NCBI RefSeq assembly: GCF_017874475.1
Contig: NZ_JAGGLO010000003.1
Coordinates: forward strand, 62,001-126,000
Source of the DNA: Anaerococcus degeneri
GTDB taxonomy: Bacteria; Bacillota; Clostridia; Tissierellales; Peptoniphilaceae
Length of the DNA stretch: 64,000 bases
Direction of reading: 5' to 3'
Part shown: piece after piece, positions 16,326-25,004 of the stretch
Layout of the letters: each line of letters begins with the position of its first letter
Numbering within the stretch: position 1 is the stretch's first letter
Program-made: the position numbers and the translations under genes
The notes under the pieces: generated by a model
Database searches by the model: none
Told to the model about the DNA's origin: nothing
What the model saw: only the letters and a program-made list of their open reading frames with translations

Positions 16326-17146
16326 AAGCTTTCTAAAAACTCCTCGACAGTCAAAGGAAGCCTGTCAAATTTTATTCCCTTTTGGCTTAGGCCATAGGCT
16401 ACTTCTGTAACTTGTGGAACTGTAAGGCCTAATTCTTTCATCTTTTTAACTTGGGAAAAAACTTCCCTGCTATTACCTTCGAGTGCCTTCTTGCCCCTGT
16501 CTAAAACTACAATTTTATCAGCAAGAACTGCCTCCTCCATGTAGTGGGTGATGTAAATTATGGTTTTGCCATAATCTTTATTTAGACTTTTGATTAGCTC
16601 AATTACATCCTTCCTACCTTGGGGATCAAGCATGGCTGTTGGCTCGTCAAAGATTATATAGTCTGATAGCATTGCAATTACACCCGCTATTGACACTCTT
16701 TGTTTTTGGCCACCTGAAAGATTCGATGGATTTCTATGCTTAAAGTTAGACATACCTACTTGTTCGATTGCCCTATCAACCCTCTGTCTTAATTCAGGGT
16801 GTTCTACCCTTAGATTTTCAGGACCAAAGGCTACTTCTTCTTCAACCGTGGTTGCAACCATCTGGTTGTCTGGGTTTTGGAAAACCATTGAACATTTTTT
16901 TCTAATATCCCATTCACTTCCCTCAGTAGAGGAAGAAATATCATCTACGAGGATTTCTCCACTTGTTGGTTTGATTTGGGCATTTAAAAGCTTGCCTAAG
17001 GTTGACTTGCCGGAACCATTGTGGCCTAAAATTGCCACAAAGTCTCCCTTATTTATATCTATTGATAGATCATCAAGAGCAGTTTTTCCCTGGCTACCCT
17101 CATCAATTCCAGGGTAGGTGTAAGTTACATTTTTTATTTTTATCAT
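16322..17146 (-). CDS. ecfA1: ECF transporter ATPase EcfA1
   Basis: A 274-residue ATPase partner of EcfA2. Walker A is GHNGSGKS, Q-loop MVFQNPDNQMVATTVEEEVAFGPEN, signature [15 protein letters not shown], Walker B YIIFDEPTAMLD and H-loop YITHYMEEA. It starts 8 bp after the L,D-transpeptidase stop with SD AGGAT, so it probably shares that transcript. Confidence 0.95.
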   Translation of the reverse strand: MIKIKNVTYTYPGIDEGSQGKTALDDLSIDINKGDFVAILGHNGSGKSTLGKLLNAQIKPTSGEILVDDISSSTEGSEWDIRKKCSMVFQNPDNQMVATTVEEEVAFGPENLRVEHPELRQRVDRAIEQVGMSNFKHRNPSNLSGGQKQRVSIAGVIAMLSDYIIFDEPTAMLDPQGRKDVIELIKSLNKDYGKTIIYITHYMEEAVLADKIVVLDRGKKALEGNSREVFSQVKKMKELGLTVPQVTEVAYGLSQKGIKFDRLPLTVEEFLESL

Positions 17147-17154
17147 TTTTAATC

Positions 17155-18600
17155 CTAATAGCTCATTGCTGGGCTGTAATTTGTACTTGATTCATAAACA
17201 ACTACTGGGGTGCCGTGAGGAGCGAGCTCAAATAATTTTCCTGCAATAGCTGGTGGCATATTTAAGCATCCGTGGCTGCCATTTGTGAAATAGATTCCTC
17301 CACCAAAGGCCCCTCTCCAAGGTGCATCGTGGAAGCCTTCGCCGTCCCAACCTATTGGCATCCAGTATTTTACTGGGGTTTCATATCTTGAACCATCAAA
17401 GCCAGCGCCTCTTAGGGTTTGGTTGGCTGCTTTTGAAAGGATTGAGCCAACACCAACATTGGTTGCCCATTGGGTTGTGTTTGGCATGCCTGAAACAATA
17501 TTAGTTTCTAGAACAACTTCTCCATCCAAATAAAACCACATGTATTGGCGGGAAAGGTCTACTTCTATATAGGTGTTGCCTATATCAGTTCCATCGGCTT
17601 CTCTCCTAAAACCTGTTCTTTCGTAAACTGGTTCTACATTTCCAGATTTTCTTTCATTTACTAATTTATAAACAGCATCAACTGTGCCTGGCACATCAAG
17701 AATAAATCCATAAACCCCTGGATTTACGGTGATTTTACCAATGCCTGTAGCATTGAAGTTCCTATTTTTTCCGTAGGTATCAGTTTGATCTGCAATTTCT
17801 TTGACATATGAAGTTAGCTTGTCATAATTTAGCTCAAAACTTCCCTTTTCTGTATCAAACATATCAATTAACTTTTCGCCTTCAAGTTTAAAGTCAAAAC
17901 CATTGAAATTAAAACCGATTTTCATCCCTTCTATGGTCTTACCATCCTCAAGAAGGGCTGCAAGTTCCTTAGAATTATTCTTTACTGTAGGATTTATATA
18001 ATCATTGTCATCAAGGACAATCTCATCCTTGTGATTATAGATAGCGTCCTTAATCTTTGCAGAAAGTTTTCCAAAGTCAACCTTGTTTCCCATCACTTCT
18101 GGAAGGATTTTAAAGGCGCCATTTTCATACTTAAGACTAGCATTTTCTGGTTCTTTGACATTGGCCAAAAGCGCTTGGCTTTTTAGGTTTTTGTCAAGTT
18201 TCGCTTCGTTATATTTAACATTATAATCAAATGTAAAATCATCGTTTGCGATATTTGCAAAGGCAAGTGGCCATTTAAAAGGATTTTGATCAATAGATGC
18301 AGATTTTGGAATACTCGCACTATAGTCAATTTCCCTTAGGTCAATTGTAGCCTTTCTTTCATCCCTGCCTACTACAGTGATTGTAAAAGGTTCAGCTGGT
18401 TTTCTAAGGGCCTCATCTTTTGAGGCATAGGAAATATCCCTGCCGTTTACCTTAGTGTTTGGTAGGGCTATAAAAGTAAATATTACTGTAACTATTAAAT
18501 AAAGTGCTATTATTACAAGAATAAATAGGGTTAGGGCCCTAGATTTCTTTTTGTTGTTTGCTTCTGTTATGACGTCCTCCTTAATCCGGTCTCTTGCCAA
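17155..18600 (-). CDS. L,D-transpeptidase (YkuD) with peptidoglycan-binding region
   Basis: Wall-crosslinking enzyme forming 3-3 or related bonds by a Cys protease-like mechanism. About 470-481 residues: short cytoplasmic tail, one membrane helix (ALTLFILVIIALYLIVTVIF), a PG_binding_4-like region of roughly 250 residues with two repeats, then a C-terminal YkuD domain. Its catalytic motif is FHDAPWRGAFGGGIYFTNGSHGCLNM (split across positions 17250-17350), containing the His and Cys. The start is uncertain. The upstream TTG at 18598-18600 has no SD, while a perfect AAGGAGG (18576-18582) points at an ATA codon (18568-18570). It overlaps the end of the upstream methyltransferase gene. Confidence 0.9.
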   Translation of the reverse strand: MARDRIKEDVITEANNKKKSRALTLFILVIIALYLIVTVIFTFIALPNTKVNGRDISYASKDEALRKPAEPFTITVVGRDERKATIDLREIDYSASIPKSASIDQNPFKWPLAFANIANDDFTFDYNVKYNEAKLDKNLKSQALLANVKEPENASLKYENGAFKILPEVMGNKVDFGKLSAKIKDAIYNHKDEIVLDDNDYINPTVKNNSKELAALLEDGKTIEGMKIGFNFNGFDFKLEGEKLIDMFDTEKGSFELNYDKLTSYVKEIADQTDTYGKNRNFNATGIGKITVNPGVYGFILDVPGTVDAVYKLVNERKSGNVEPVYERTGFRREADGTDIGNTYIEVDLSRQYMWFYLDGEVVLETNIVSGMPNTTQWATNVGVGSILSKAANQTLRGAGFDGSRYETPVKYWMPIGWDGEGFHDAPWRGAFGGGIYFTNGSHGCLNMPPAIAGKLFELAPHGTPVVVYESSTNYSPAMSY

Positions 18601-19702
18601 AATACTGGTAAAAATCTACCTTTTGGCCTCCATTGTATAATTTTCTTTTCTTAGATATTTTTCTCTTAAAGGCTCTATCAAATTTCTCGTCAGCTGTTAT
18701 AAAATAAAGTGACCAGGTATCAAGTCCTGCCAATTTATTGTTGATTTTTTTATAAATATCAGCTAGATCATTGTCTGATAACCTCATTCCGTAGGGTGGG
18801 TTTGAAATAAAAACCCCATAGTCATCGCCTAGGGCAACAGAGCCAAAATCTCTTGTGATAAAAGAAATATCTTCACCAACTCCCGCATTTATGGCGTTTT
18901 GCTTGGCTAGTGAGATTGCCCTACCTGATATATCCGAACCTAGGATATTTAACTTTTTGGAATAGTCGATTTTTTCCATCGCTTCTTTTTTAGCATCCTT
19001 AAAATATTTGGAATCCATAAATTTAAAGCTTGTAAAATCAAAGTCCCTATCGATGCCAGGTGCAATATTTCGAGCAAGCCTAGCTGCTTCTATAAGTATT
19101 GTCCCAGACCCGCAAAATCCGTCAAACAAAAACCTGTCCGGATTATAAAATGATAGGTCAACTAAGGCTGCTGCCAAGTTTTCCCTAAGAGGAGCTTTGA
19201 CAGTGCCTTCCCTGTAGCCTCTTTTGTGAAGGCCATCTCCAGATGTGTCTAGGCAAACTTTGGCAATATTTTTTTCTATCATTATTTCGATATTAACTCT
19301 TTCGGCTGATTTTTCAAAAAAAGATTTTTTATAGTAAGTTTTTAACTTATCTATAATTGCCTTTTCGCTTATGGACTGAATCGACCTTAAAGAAAATAAT
19401 TTTGACTTATAGGATCTTGCATTTACAATAAAGTTGCTATCCTCATTTAAAATATCCTGCCAATCTATTTTATTTACATTTTCAAAAAGCTCTTCAAAGT
19501 CCATGGCCTTAAAACTTTTTACTTCTAAATAGACCCTGTCAGCGTGTTTTAGGTTTATATTTAATTTTGCTAAGTCGGATAGACCACCTTTAAGGCTAAT
19601 CAATCCATCACTTACTTCAAAATCCTTGTAGCCCATATCCCTAAGTTGGAACTTAACTAGGCTTTCTAGACCGAAGCTTGTGGTAATTAGTATTTTTTCC
19701 AT
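18581..19702 (-). CDS. THUMP-domain class I RNA methyltransferase (RlmL/YpsC type)
   Basis: Probable 23S rRNA (guanine-N2) methyltransferase of the RlmL N-terminal/YpsC group, 373 residues. The N-terminal ferredoxin-like and THUMP part (about 1-155) includes ADRVYLEVKSFKAMDFEELF. The following Rossmann domain has FDGFCGSGTILIEAARLARNIAPG (motif I), ILGSDISGRAISLAKQNA and the catalytic FISNPPYGMRL (NPPY). The stop overlaps the SD of the L,D-transpeptidase gene. There is no clear SD before its ATG, and TATAAT lies only six bases upstream. Confidence 0.92.
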   Translation of the reverse strand: MEKILITTSFGLESLVKFQLRDMGYKDFEVSDGLISLKGGLSDLAKLNINLKHADRVYLEVKSFKAMDFEELFENVNKIDWQDILNEDSNFIVNARSYKSKLFSLRSIQSISEKAIIDKLKTYYKKSFFEKSAERVNIEIMIEKNIAKVCLDTSGDGLHKRGYREGTVKAPLRENLAAALVDLSFYNPDRFLFDGFCGSGTILIEAARLARNIAPGIDRDFDFTSFKFMDSKYFKDAKKEAMEKIDYSKKLNILGSDISGRAISLAKQNAINAGVGEDISFITRDFGSVALGDDYGVFISNPPYGMRLSDNDLADIYKKINNKLAGLDTWSLYFITADEKFDRAFKRKISKKRKLYNGGQKVDFYQYFGKRPD

Positions 19703-19750
19703 ACTTGTATTATAACTGATTTTTGACTCTTTTCATCTTTTTTTACAAAG

Positions 19751-19769
19751 GAAAAGCCACTTTCGTGGC
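19751..19769 (-). terminator. intrinsic terminator after the hydrolase gene
   Basis: Minus strand GCCAC-GAAA-GTGGC followed by TTTT. It sits 2 bases after the hydrolase stop and separates it from the RNA methyltransferase unit. Confidence 0.7.
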
Positions 19770-19771
19770 GA

Positions 19772-20593
19772 TTAATTTTCTTCAAAAAAATTATAGGACA
19801 TTTCGTAGAGAGTTTTTCTCTGATCTTCGTTAGTAAAGGAGTGATCAGCACCTTCAATTTCAAAATATCTAGAATTTGGGTAGGCGTCTCTGAGTTTTTC
19901 ATTTGAGTCTCTAAATACTAAAGTATCATCTGTACCCCTTATGATTAAAACATTGCCGTCATATTTTCTTGCTGACCCATATATATCTTTTACAATAAAA
20001 TCTATTAGGAAATTTATGTGAATTTTAACTCCACCTATGTCAGCTTCTTTAACTTTTGAAATTAAGCTTTCATATGGCATGTTGCTTTCCAACTTGGTTT
20101 TGCCTGAAACCTCTCCTTCAAAAACAGTTTTAGCCATAACTTTCAAATAATCTTTGTTATTCATGTCGCTTGCAGGGGCTAAAAGTGCCATGGCCCTTGG
20201 TTTTAATTTAAAGGCCATAAGGCTTGCTAGAACTCCACCTAAGGAATGACCAATCCAATAAAGCCTATCCTTATCTACATAATATTTCATCTTGGCAAAA
20301 TCATGGATCATTTCAAGTTCTTTTTCTTCACGGCTTACAGTCATGTCATAAAAAGACCCGTCAGATTCACCAGAACCTGAAAAATCAAACCTAAAGACCA
20401 CATAGCCCCTCTCTGTAAGGTACTTGGCGTGGTTTAGCCTGAAATTTACACTACCATTCCTATCTCCACCAAAACCGTGGAAAATTATTACACTTGGGTA
20501 TTTTTTATTTTCGTCAAAGTCATCTGGGGTGTTTATCACACCCCTCATGACTATGCCATCTTCTTTTTTTATCTGTTCATAAAAATATTTCAT
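19772..20593 (-). CDS. alpha/beta hydrolase (serine esterase type)
   Basis: A 273-residue cytoplasmic alpha/beta-hydrolase. The oxyanion region is IFHGFGGDR. The nucleophile Ser is in YWIGHSLGGVLAS, the acid is probably the Asp in IRGTDDTLV, and the catalytic His is in EIEGADHSFT. FDFSGSGESDGSF is typical of feruloyl-esterase/peptidase S9-like BAAT hydrolases. The substrate is unknown. Its start overlaps the oxidoreductase stop as TAATG, so the two are coupled, and a terminator follows. Confidence 0.88.
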   Translation of the reverse strand: MKYFYEQIKKEDGIVMRGVINTPDDFDENKKYPSVIIFHGFGGDRNGSVNFRLNHAKYLTERGYVVFRFDFSGSGESDGSFYDMTVSREEKELEMIHDFAKMKYYVDKDRLYWIGHSLGGVLASLMAFKLKPRAMALLAPASDMNNKDYLKVMAKTVFEGEVSGKTKLESNMPYESLISKVKEADIGGVKIHINFLIDFIVKDIYGSARKYDGNVLIIRGTDDTLVFRDSNEKLRDAYPNSRYFEIEGADHSFTNEDQRKTLYEMSYNFFEEN

Positions 20594-21963
20594 TAAGCAA
20601 GTACCCTAGCAACTTCAATACCGCACGCAGAGGCTTGGGATAAAGAGTGAGTCGCACCTGAACCGTCGCCTACACAGTAAAGTCCCTTTTGTTTTGATTC
20701 GAATTTCTCATCTACTTCTATTTCTGAATTGTAGAACTTAACTTCGATTCCATATAAAAGTGTATCGTCATTTGCCATACCTGGGGCAATCTTGTCTAGC
20801 TGGTAGATCATCTCGATTATATCGTCAAGCTGCCTTTTTGGCATAACAAGAGAAAGGTCGCCGGCAGTTGCATTCATAGTTGGCTTGGTGAAAGATTTTT
20901 CCATCCTTCTTTCCGAAGAACGACGACCTTTGACAAGGTCACCAAATCTTTGCATCAAAACTCCTCCGCCTAACATATTAGACAGTCTTGCTATTGATTC
21001 ACCATATTCATTTGAATCTTTAAATGGCTCTGTAAACCTATTTGTAACCAATAGGGCAAAGTTGGTATTTTGTGATTGAAGTTTTGGGTCTGTAAAGGAA
21101 TGGCCATTTACAGTTAGGATGCCATTGGTGTTTTCTGTTACAACGTGGCCATAAGGATTCATACAAAATGTCCTTACGATGTCGTTGTATTGCTTGGTTT
21201 GATACATTATTTTAGCTTCGTAAACATCATCTGTAATGTGTTTAAATACCTCTGCTGGCACTTCTATTCTAAGACCTATATCCACCCTGTTTCTCTTAGA
21301 TTCGATGCCAAATTTGTCGCAAACATCACCTATCCATTTAGATCCAGACCTTCCTGCCGCAAGAACTAAATCATCAGCCGAAAATTCCTCGCCCTTGTTG
21401 GTTTTAACTATGTACTTTCCATTTTCATAATCCACGTCTTCTACCATGGTAGAAAATTCAAAATCTACTGTATCTTTCACATAATCGTAGATTTTTTGTA
21501 GGATTATCTTGTTTCTGTCTGTACCAAAATGACGAACTTTTGCATCTAATAAATGTAGGTCGTGACGTAGACATTTGGTCTTAAGGTCGTTTTTATCTGT
21601 GCTATATAATTCCAAATCGTCTCCACCATCAAAGGCCATTAAGACGCTATCAACATATTCCATAAGTTCCATGGCTTTTTTCTCGCCAACATAGCGGTGA
21701 AGGTCGCCACCAAAATTAGTTGTGATATTGTATTTACCATCAGATAGGGTACCTGCACCACCAAAGCCGTACATGATATTACATGGTTTGCAGCCTATAC
21801 AATGGCCAACCTTGCCTTCTGTGATAGGGCAAGTTCTGTGTTCGACCTTGCGGCCCCCATCAATTACAAGGACCTTTTTCTTTGTATTTAATTTTGTAAG
21901 CTCATAAGCAAGAAAAGCTCCAGAAGCCCCTGCTCCTACTACAATAATGTCATAGTTTTTCAT
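20593..21963 (-). CDS. FAD-dependent oxidoreductase (COG2509-type dehydrogenase)
   Basis: A 456-residue flavoprotein. The N-terminal FAD-binding Rossmann motif is DIIVVGAGASGAFLAYEL. A Cys-rich segment follows, CPITEGKVGHCIGCKPCNIMYGFGG, characteristic of the uncharacterised FAD dehydrogenases of COG2509 and possibly a metal or disulfide site. The C-terminal end has GLYCVGDGSGATHSLSQASACGIEVAR, closing the FAD site. No signal peptide. The reaction is unknown. It forms a two-gene operon with the hydrolase downstream. Confidence 0.85.
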   Translation of the reverse strand: MKNYDIIVVGAGASGAFLAYELTKLNTKKKVLVIDGGRKVEHRTCPITEGKVGHCIGCKPCNIMYGFGGAGTLSDGKYNITTNFGGDLHRYVGEKKAMELMEYVDSVLMAFDGGDDLELYSTDKNDLKTKCLRHDLHLLDAKVRHFGTDRNKIILQKIYDYVKDTVDFEFSTMVEDVDYENGKYIVKTNKGEEFSADDLVLAAGRSGSKWIGDVCDKFGIESKRNRVDIGLRIEVPAEVFKHITDDVYEAKIMYQTKQYNDIVRTFCMNPYGHVVTENTNGILTVNGHSFTDPKLQSQNTNFALLVTNRFTEPFKDSNEYGESIARLSNMLGGGVLMQRFGDLVKGRRSSERRMEKSFTKPTMNATAGDLSLVMPKRQLDDIIEMIYQLDKIAPGMANDDTLLYGIEVKFYNSEIEVDEKFESKQKGLYCVGDGSGATHSLSQASACGIEVARVLA

Positions 21964-22067
21964 GATTTCTCCTATCCTCTTTAATAAAAATTCAGGACAT
22001 TTTTCTAATTTAGCCTGCTATATTATACAAGTTAAATGCCTAATTTCAAACTATCCTTTACATTTTG

Positions 22068-22131
22068 AAAATATATGTTAAAATATATGTAATTTATTGA
22101 ATCACTTGTAAGTACTAAGTAAAATATATGT
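22068..22131. promoter_or_regulatory. three copies of AAAATATATGT upstream of azlC
   Basis: Exact 11-mers at 22068-22078, 22080-22090 and 22121-22131. The last one overlaps the predicted -10 box. It could be an operator array or just AT-rich coincidence. Confidence 0.4.
22097..22125 (+). promoter_or_regulatory. azlCD promoter
   Basis: TTGAAT (22097-22102), 17-bp spacer, TAAAAT (22120-22125), about 55 bp before the azlC start codon. Confidence 0.5.
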
Positions 22132-22180
22132 AAATACCTACATAGGATCTCAAGAAAAATTCACTTAGAAAGGAAAGCTA

Positions 22181-22864
22181 ATGAAAAAAGCATTCAAAAA
22201 AGCCTTCCCTTATACTATACCCGTTATAATCGGTTATATGTTTTTGGGAATCACCTATGGCATAATGGTTAGCAAAGAAGGTTTCAATCCCCTATTTGCT
22301 CCATTAATGTCACTGACAATGTATGCTGGCAGCATGCAATTTGTAATCCTACCCCTTCTCAAATCCGATATTTCTATTATTGCAATTATTATTCTAACCC
22401 TATCGGTTAATTTTAGGATGATGTTTTACGGGGTAAGCTTATTAAAAGAATATAAGGATTCAAGATCAAAATTTCTCTTTATCCTGACCCTTTCAGACGA
22501 AACTTTCGCCCTTGATACATCAATCAAACCACCAGCAGATGTAAATAAAGCTGATTTTTTCCTTGCTATAGGAATAATTAACTACCTAGTTTGGATTCTA
22601 GCTTCCTACATTGGGGCCTTGCTAGGAACTTTAATTAGCTTTAATACCATGGGTATGGATTTTGTCCTTACAGCCCTTTTCCTAGTTTTACTAGTTGAAC
22701 AATACTACTCAACACCAAACCACAAACCTCTTAAACTAGGTCTTTGCCTATCAATAATTGCCCTTTTAATCTTTAAACCAGGCAATTTTATGATTCCAGC
22801 CCTACTTTTGATAGCCTTAAGTTTGTTTGGTCTTAGAAAAAGAATTGAGGAAGTAAATGACTAA
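22181..22864 (+). CDS. azlC: AzlC family branched-chain amino acid exporter, large subunit
   Basis: A 227-residue membrane protein. AzlC/YgaZ proteins pair with a small AzlD/YgaH subunit to export branched-chain amino acids or analogues. Family features are FPYTIPVIIGYMFLGITYGIMV at the N-terminus, MSLTMYAGSMQFVILPLL (YAGSxQF motif), LSVNFRMMFYGVSLL and the DETFAL motif. SD is aaagga. It overlaps azlD by 8 bases. Divergent from the FAD oxidoreductase. Confidence 0.93.
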   Translation: MKKAFKKAFPYTIPVIIGYMFLGITYGIMVSKEGFNPLFAPLMSLTMYAGSMQFVILPLLKSDISIIAIIILTLSVNFRMMFYGVSLLKEYKDSRSKFLFILTLSDETFALDTSIKPPADVNKADFFLAIGIINYLVWILASYIGALLGTLISFNTMGMDFVLTALFLVLLVEQYYSTPNHKPLKLGLCLSIIALLIFKPGNFMIPALLLIALSLFGLRKRIEEVND

Positions 22865-23177
22865 GATTTTAATTTTAATACTAGCATCATCAATTACAAC
22901 TTTTTTAATAAGGTCAACCCCATTTTTCTTTTTCTCGAAAAAAGAAATCCCAGACTTAATACAGTATTTTGGTAAGTACCTACCTTTTGCCCTCATGCCA
23001 CTTTTAGTGGTCTTTGCCCTTAGAAATATAAACCTATCGGCATATCCATATGGCTTGCCTGAAATAATAGCTAGTGCTTCAGTTATAATCCTTCATGCCA
23101 AGTTCAAAAAGCTATTCCTTTCAATTTCTTTTGGAACTTTTATATATATGGTCCTCATTCAATTAGTTTTTGTCTAA
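22857..23177 (+). CDS. azlD: AzlD family branched-chain amino acid exporter, small subunit
   Basis: A 106-residue membrane protein with three to four helices. Family features are ITTFLIRSTPFFFFSKKEIP (TxxxRxxPF motif) and YFGKYLPFALMPLLVVFAL. It is the obligate partner of AzlC. It starts inside the end of azlC, a typical AzlCD arrangement. Confidence 0.92.
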   Translation: MTKILILILASSITTFLIRSTPFFFFSKKEIPDLIQYFGKYLPFALMPLLVVFALRNINLSAYPYGLPEIIASASVIILHAKFKKLFLSISFGTFIYMVLIQLVFV

Positions 23178-23228
23178 AATTGTAGTAAAGTATTATTATA
23201 GAAAAGAATTAATAAAAATGAGGTTAAT

Positions 23229-24965
23229 ATGAAAAAAGATATAAGTATATCAAACAATAAGGCCGTGATTAACTTTTCAAAGGCCTTTTTTAATGACACA
23301 GACGACTTATTAAGAAGCAAAGGATTCTTTGATGTAATCTGCTCCTTTGTAGCCTACCACAAGGAAAACCAAACAAGAATCTATACCTACCTAGAAAAAT
23401 TTTTTAGGGCAAGCGATATAGAAATTCTTGCAGGAGAGATTAGGGATATTACCAAAATCTTAACTGTAATGAGCCTTGATGAGATTTCCGAAAAAATCAA
23501 CAAGTACCACGACCTAGACAAGGAAAGAGATGCCCTAATTAGGATTGTAGAAGACATCTATGACTATTGGAGAAAGCTTGAAAGGTATTCTATTATCGAG
23601 CAGTCTGACTATGACAGGGGTATAGAAGTAGAAAACTTCCTTTCTTCAAACATCAATTTCAAGGACCTAATCCTTGATATCTACAGAAAAGCAGAATTTT
23701 CTGTCACAGGCAAGACACCAAAAGTCTTTAGACAAGTACCAGCAGGAGCCAATGCTTCAATAATTGTCAAAAATTTTGAAATTAACTACCCTGAAGACCT
23801 AAGGTTTTTAAATGAAATTCCATTTATAACCAAGGTAATGATCGAAACTCCTTACATAACCTACACCAAGTCCAACAAAAGGGATGGGTTCTTTGAGGAA
23901 GTTTATGAAAATCCAATCAAAGATTTAGATATAGATACAGACGAATTTTTGTGTTATCCTGCAAAAGTAGGTGACAACCTAGTATATATCTACTTCCACC
24001 ACAACCTAATCACCCACGGCATATCTGCCTCAAACCTCTTTGACCTAGCCGATGAAGAGGAAATCCAATCCAAAAGACCAGACGCAATTTATTTATTCGG
24101 TGGAGAAAATTCTAAGAATCAAAATGTTTTCTATGAAAATAAAAACGGCCTTCTAATCGGATATGTAAACTATACAGACAAGAAAGACTACTTTGGCTAT
24201 CTAAAAAAGATGTGCCTAACCCTTTCAAATATCATCTCAATGAAAAAATCCTACCTCCCAATCCACGGAGCTGGGGTAAATGTTGTTTTACAAAATGGAA
24301 AATCAGCCAACGTTGTAATCCTAGGTGACTCTGGAGCTGGTAAAAGCGAATCTATCGAAGCTTTCAGAACTCTTGCCAAGGACTACATCAAGGACATGAC
24401 AGTAATCTTTGACGACATGGGAACTTTTAGGCTCAAAGACGATAAGGTTTTAGCCTTCGGTACTGAAATCGGTGCCTTTGTAAGGCTTGACGACCTAGAT
24501 GCTGGATATGCCTTTAAGCAAATAGACAGGTCCATCTTCATGAACCCGGATAAGGTAAATGCAAGGTTAATTATGCCAGTTGCTGACTACAACCAAATAA
24601 TGGCAGGCTATGAAGTTGACTTCTTCCTATATGCAAATAACTATGACAAACTAAAAAATGGTGAAGACTCTATTTCAATCCTAGATGACGAAAAAGAGGC
24701 CATCAAGATTTTTAAAAGAGGAGCGAGATTTGCCAAGGGTACAACTACAGAAACTGGCCTAGTAGAATCCTACTTTGCCAACCCATTCGGCCCTTACCAA
24801 AAGCAAGATACTTGCGATAAGTTAATCGAAACCTACTTTAACAAACTTTATGAAAACAATAAAAAAGTCGGCCAAATCAAAACCCAACTTGGCGTAGAAG
24901 GAATGGAAACAGATGGCCCACTAAAATCAGCTAAGGAACTTTTTGAAATAATCAAGGCCCTTTAA
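23229..24965 (+). CDS. HPr-kinase/PEP-carboxykinase-like P-loop protein with long N-terminal region
   Basis: A 578-residue cytoplasmic protein. The N-terminal part (about 1-150) looks helical and acidic, with no family I recognise. The C-terminal part has LPIHGAGVNVVLQNGKSANVVILGDSGAGKSESIEAFR (written across about 24260-24365), in which GDSGAGKSES closely resembles the P-loop of HPr kinase/phosphorylase. It is followed by a DDMGTF acidic motif typical of the HprK/PEPCK superfamily. It is almost twice HprK length and lacks a clear HprK C-terminal signature, so it is not HprK itself. Substrate unknown. It stands alone after azlCD and ends at a strong terminator. Confidence 0.65.
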   Translation: MKKDISISNNKAVINFSKAFFNDTDDLLRSKGFFDVICSFVAYHKENQTRIYTYLEKFFRASDIEILAGEIRDITKILTVMSLDEISEKINKYHDLDKERDALIRIVEDIYDYWRKLERYSIIEQSDYDRGIEVENFLSSNINFKDLILDIYRKAEFSVTGKTPKVFRQVPAGANASIIVKNFEINYPEDLRFLNEIPFITKVMIETPYITYTKSNKRDGFFEEVYENPIKDLDIDTDEFLCYPAKVGDNLVYIYFHHNLITHGISASNLFDLADEEEIQSKRPDAIYLFGGENSKNQNVFYENKNGLLIGYVNYTDKKDYFGYLKKMCLTLSNIISMKKSYLPIHGAGVNVVLQNGKSANVVILGDSGAGKSESIEAFRTLAKDYIKDMTVIFDDMGTFRLKDDKVLAFGTEIGAFVRLDDLDAGYAFKQIDRSIFMNPDKVNARLIMPVADYNQIMAGYEVDFFLYANNYDKLKNGEDSISILDDEKEAIKIFKRGARFAKGTTTETGLVESYFANPFGPYQKQDTCDKLIETYFNKLYENNKKVGQIKTQLGVEGMETDGPLKSAKELFEIIKAL

Positions 24966-24976
24966 GAGAAAAAATT

Positions 24977-25004
24977 ATCACCTGGAAGACCAGGTGATTT
25001 TTTT
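24977..25004 (+). terminator. strong intrinsic terminator after the P-loop gene
   Basis: ATCACCTGG-AAGA-CCAGGTGAT, a perfect 9-bp stem, then a run of six T. Confidence 0.9.

Noticed and set aside
19687-19902. Minus-strand 71-codon frame across the hydrolase end
   Set aside because: Alternate frame of the hydrolase gene that passes through its terminator.
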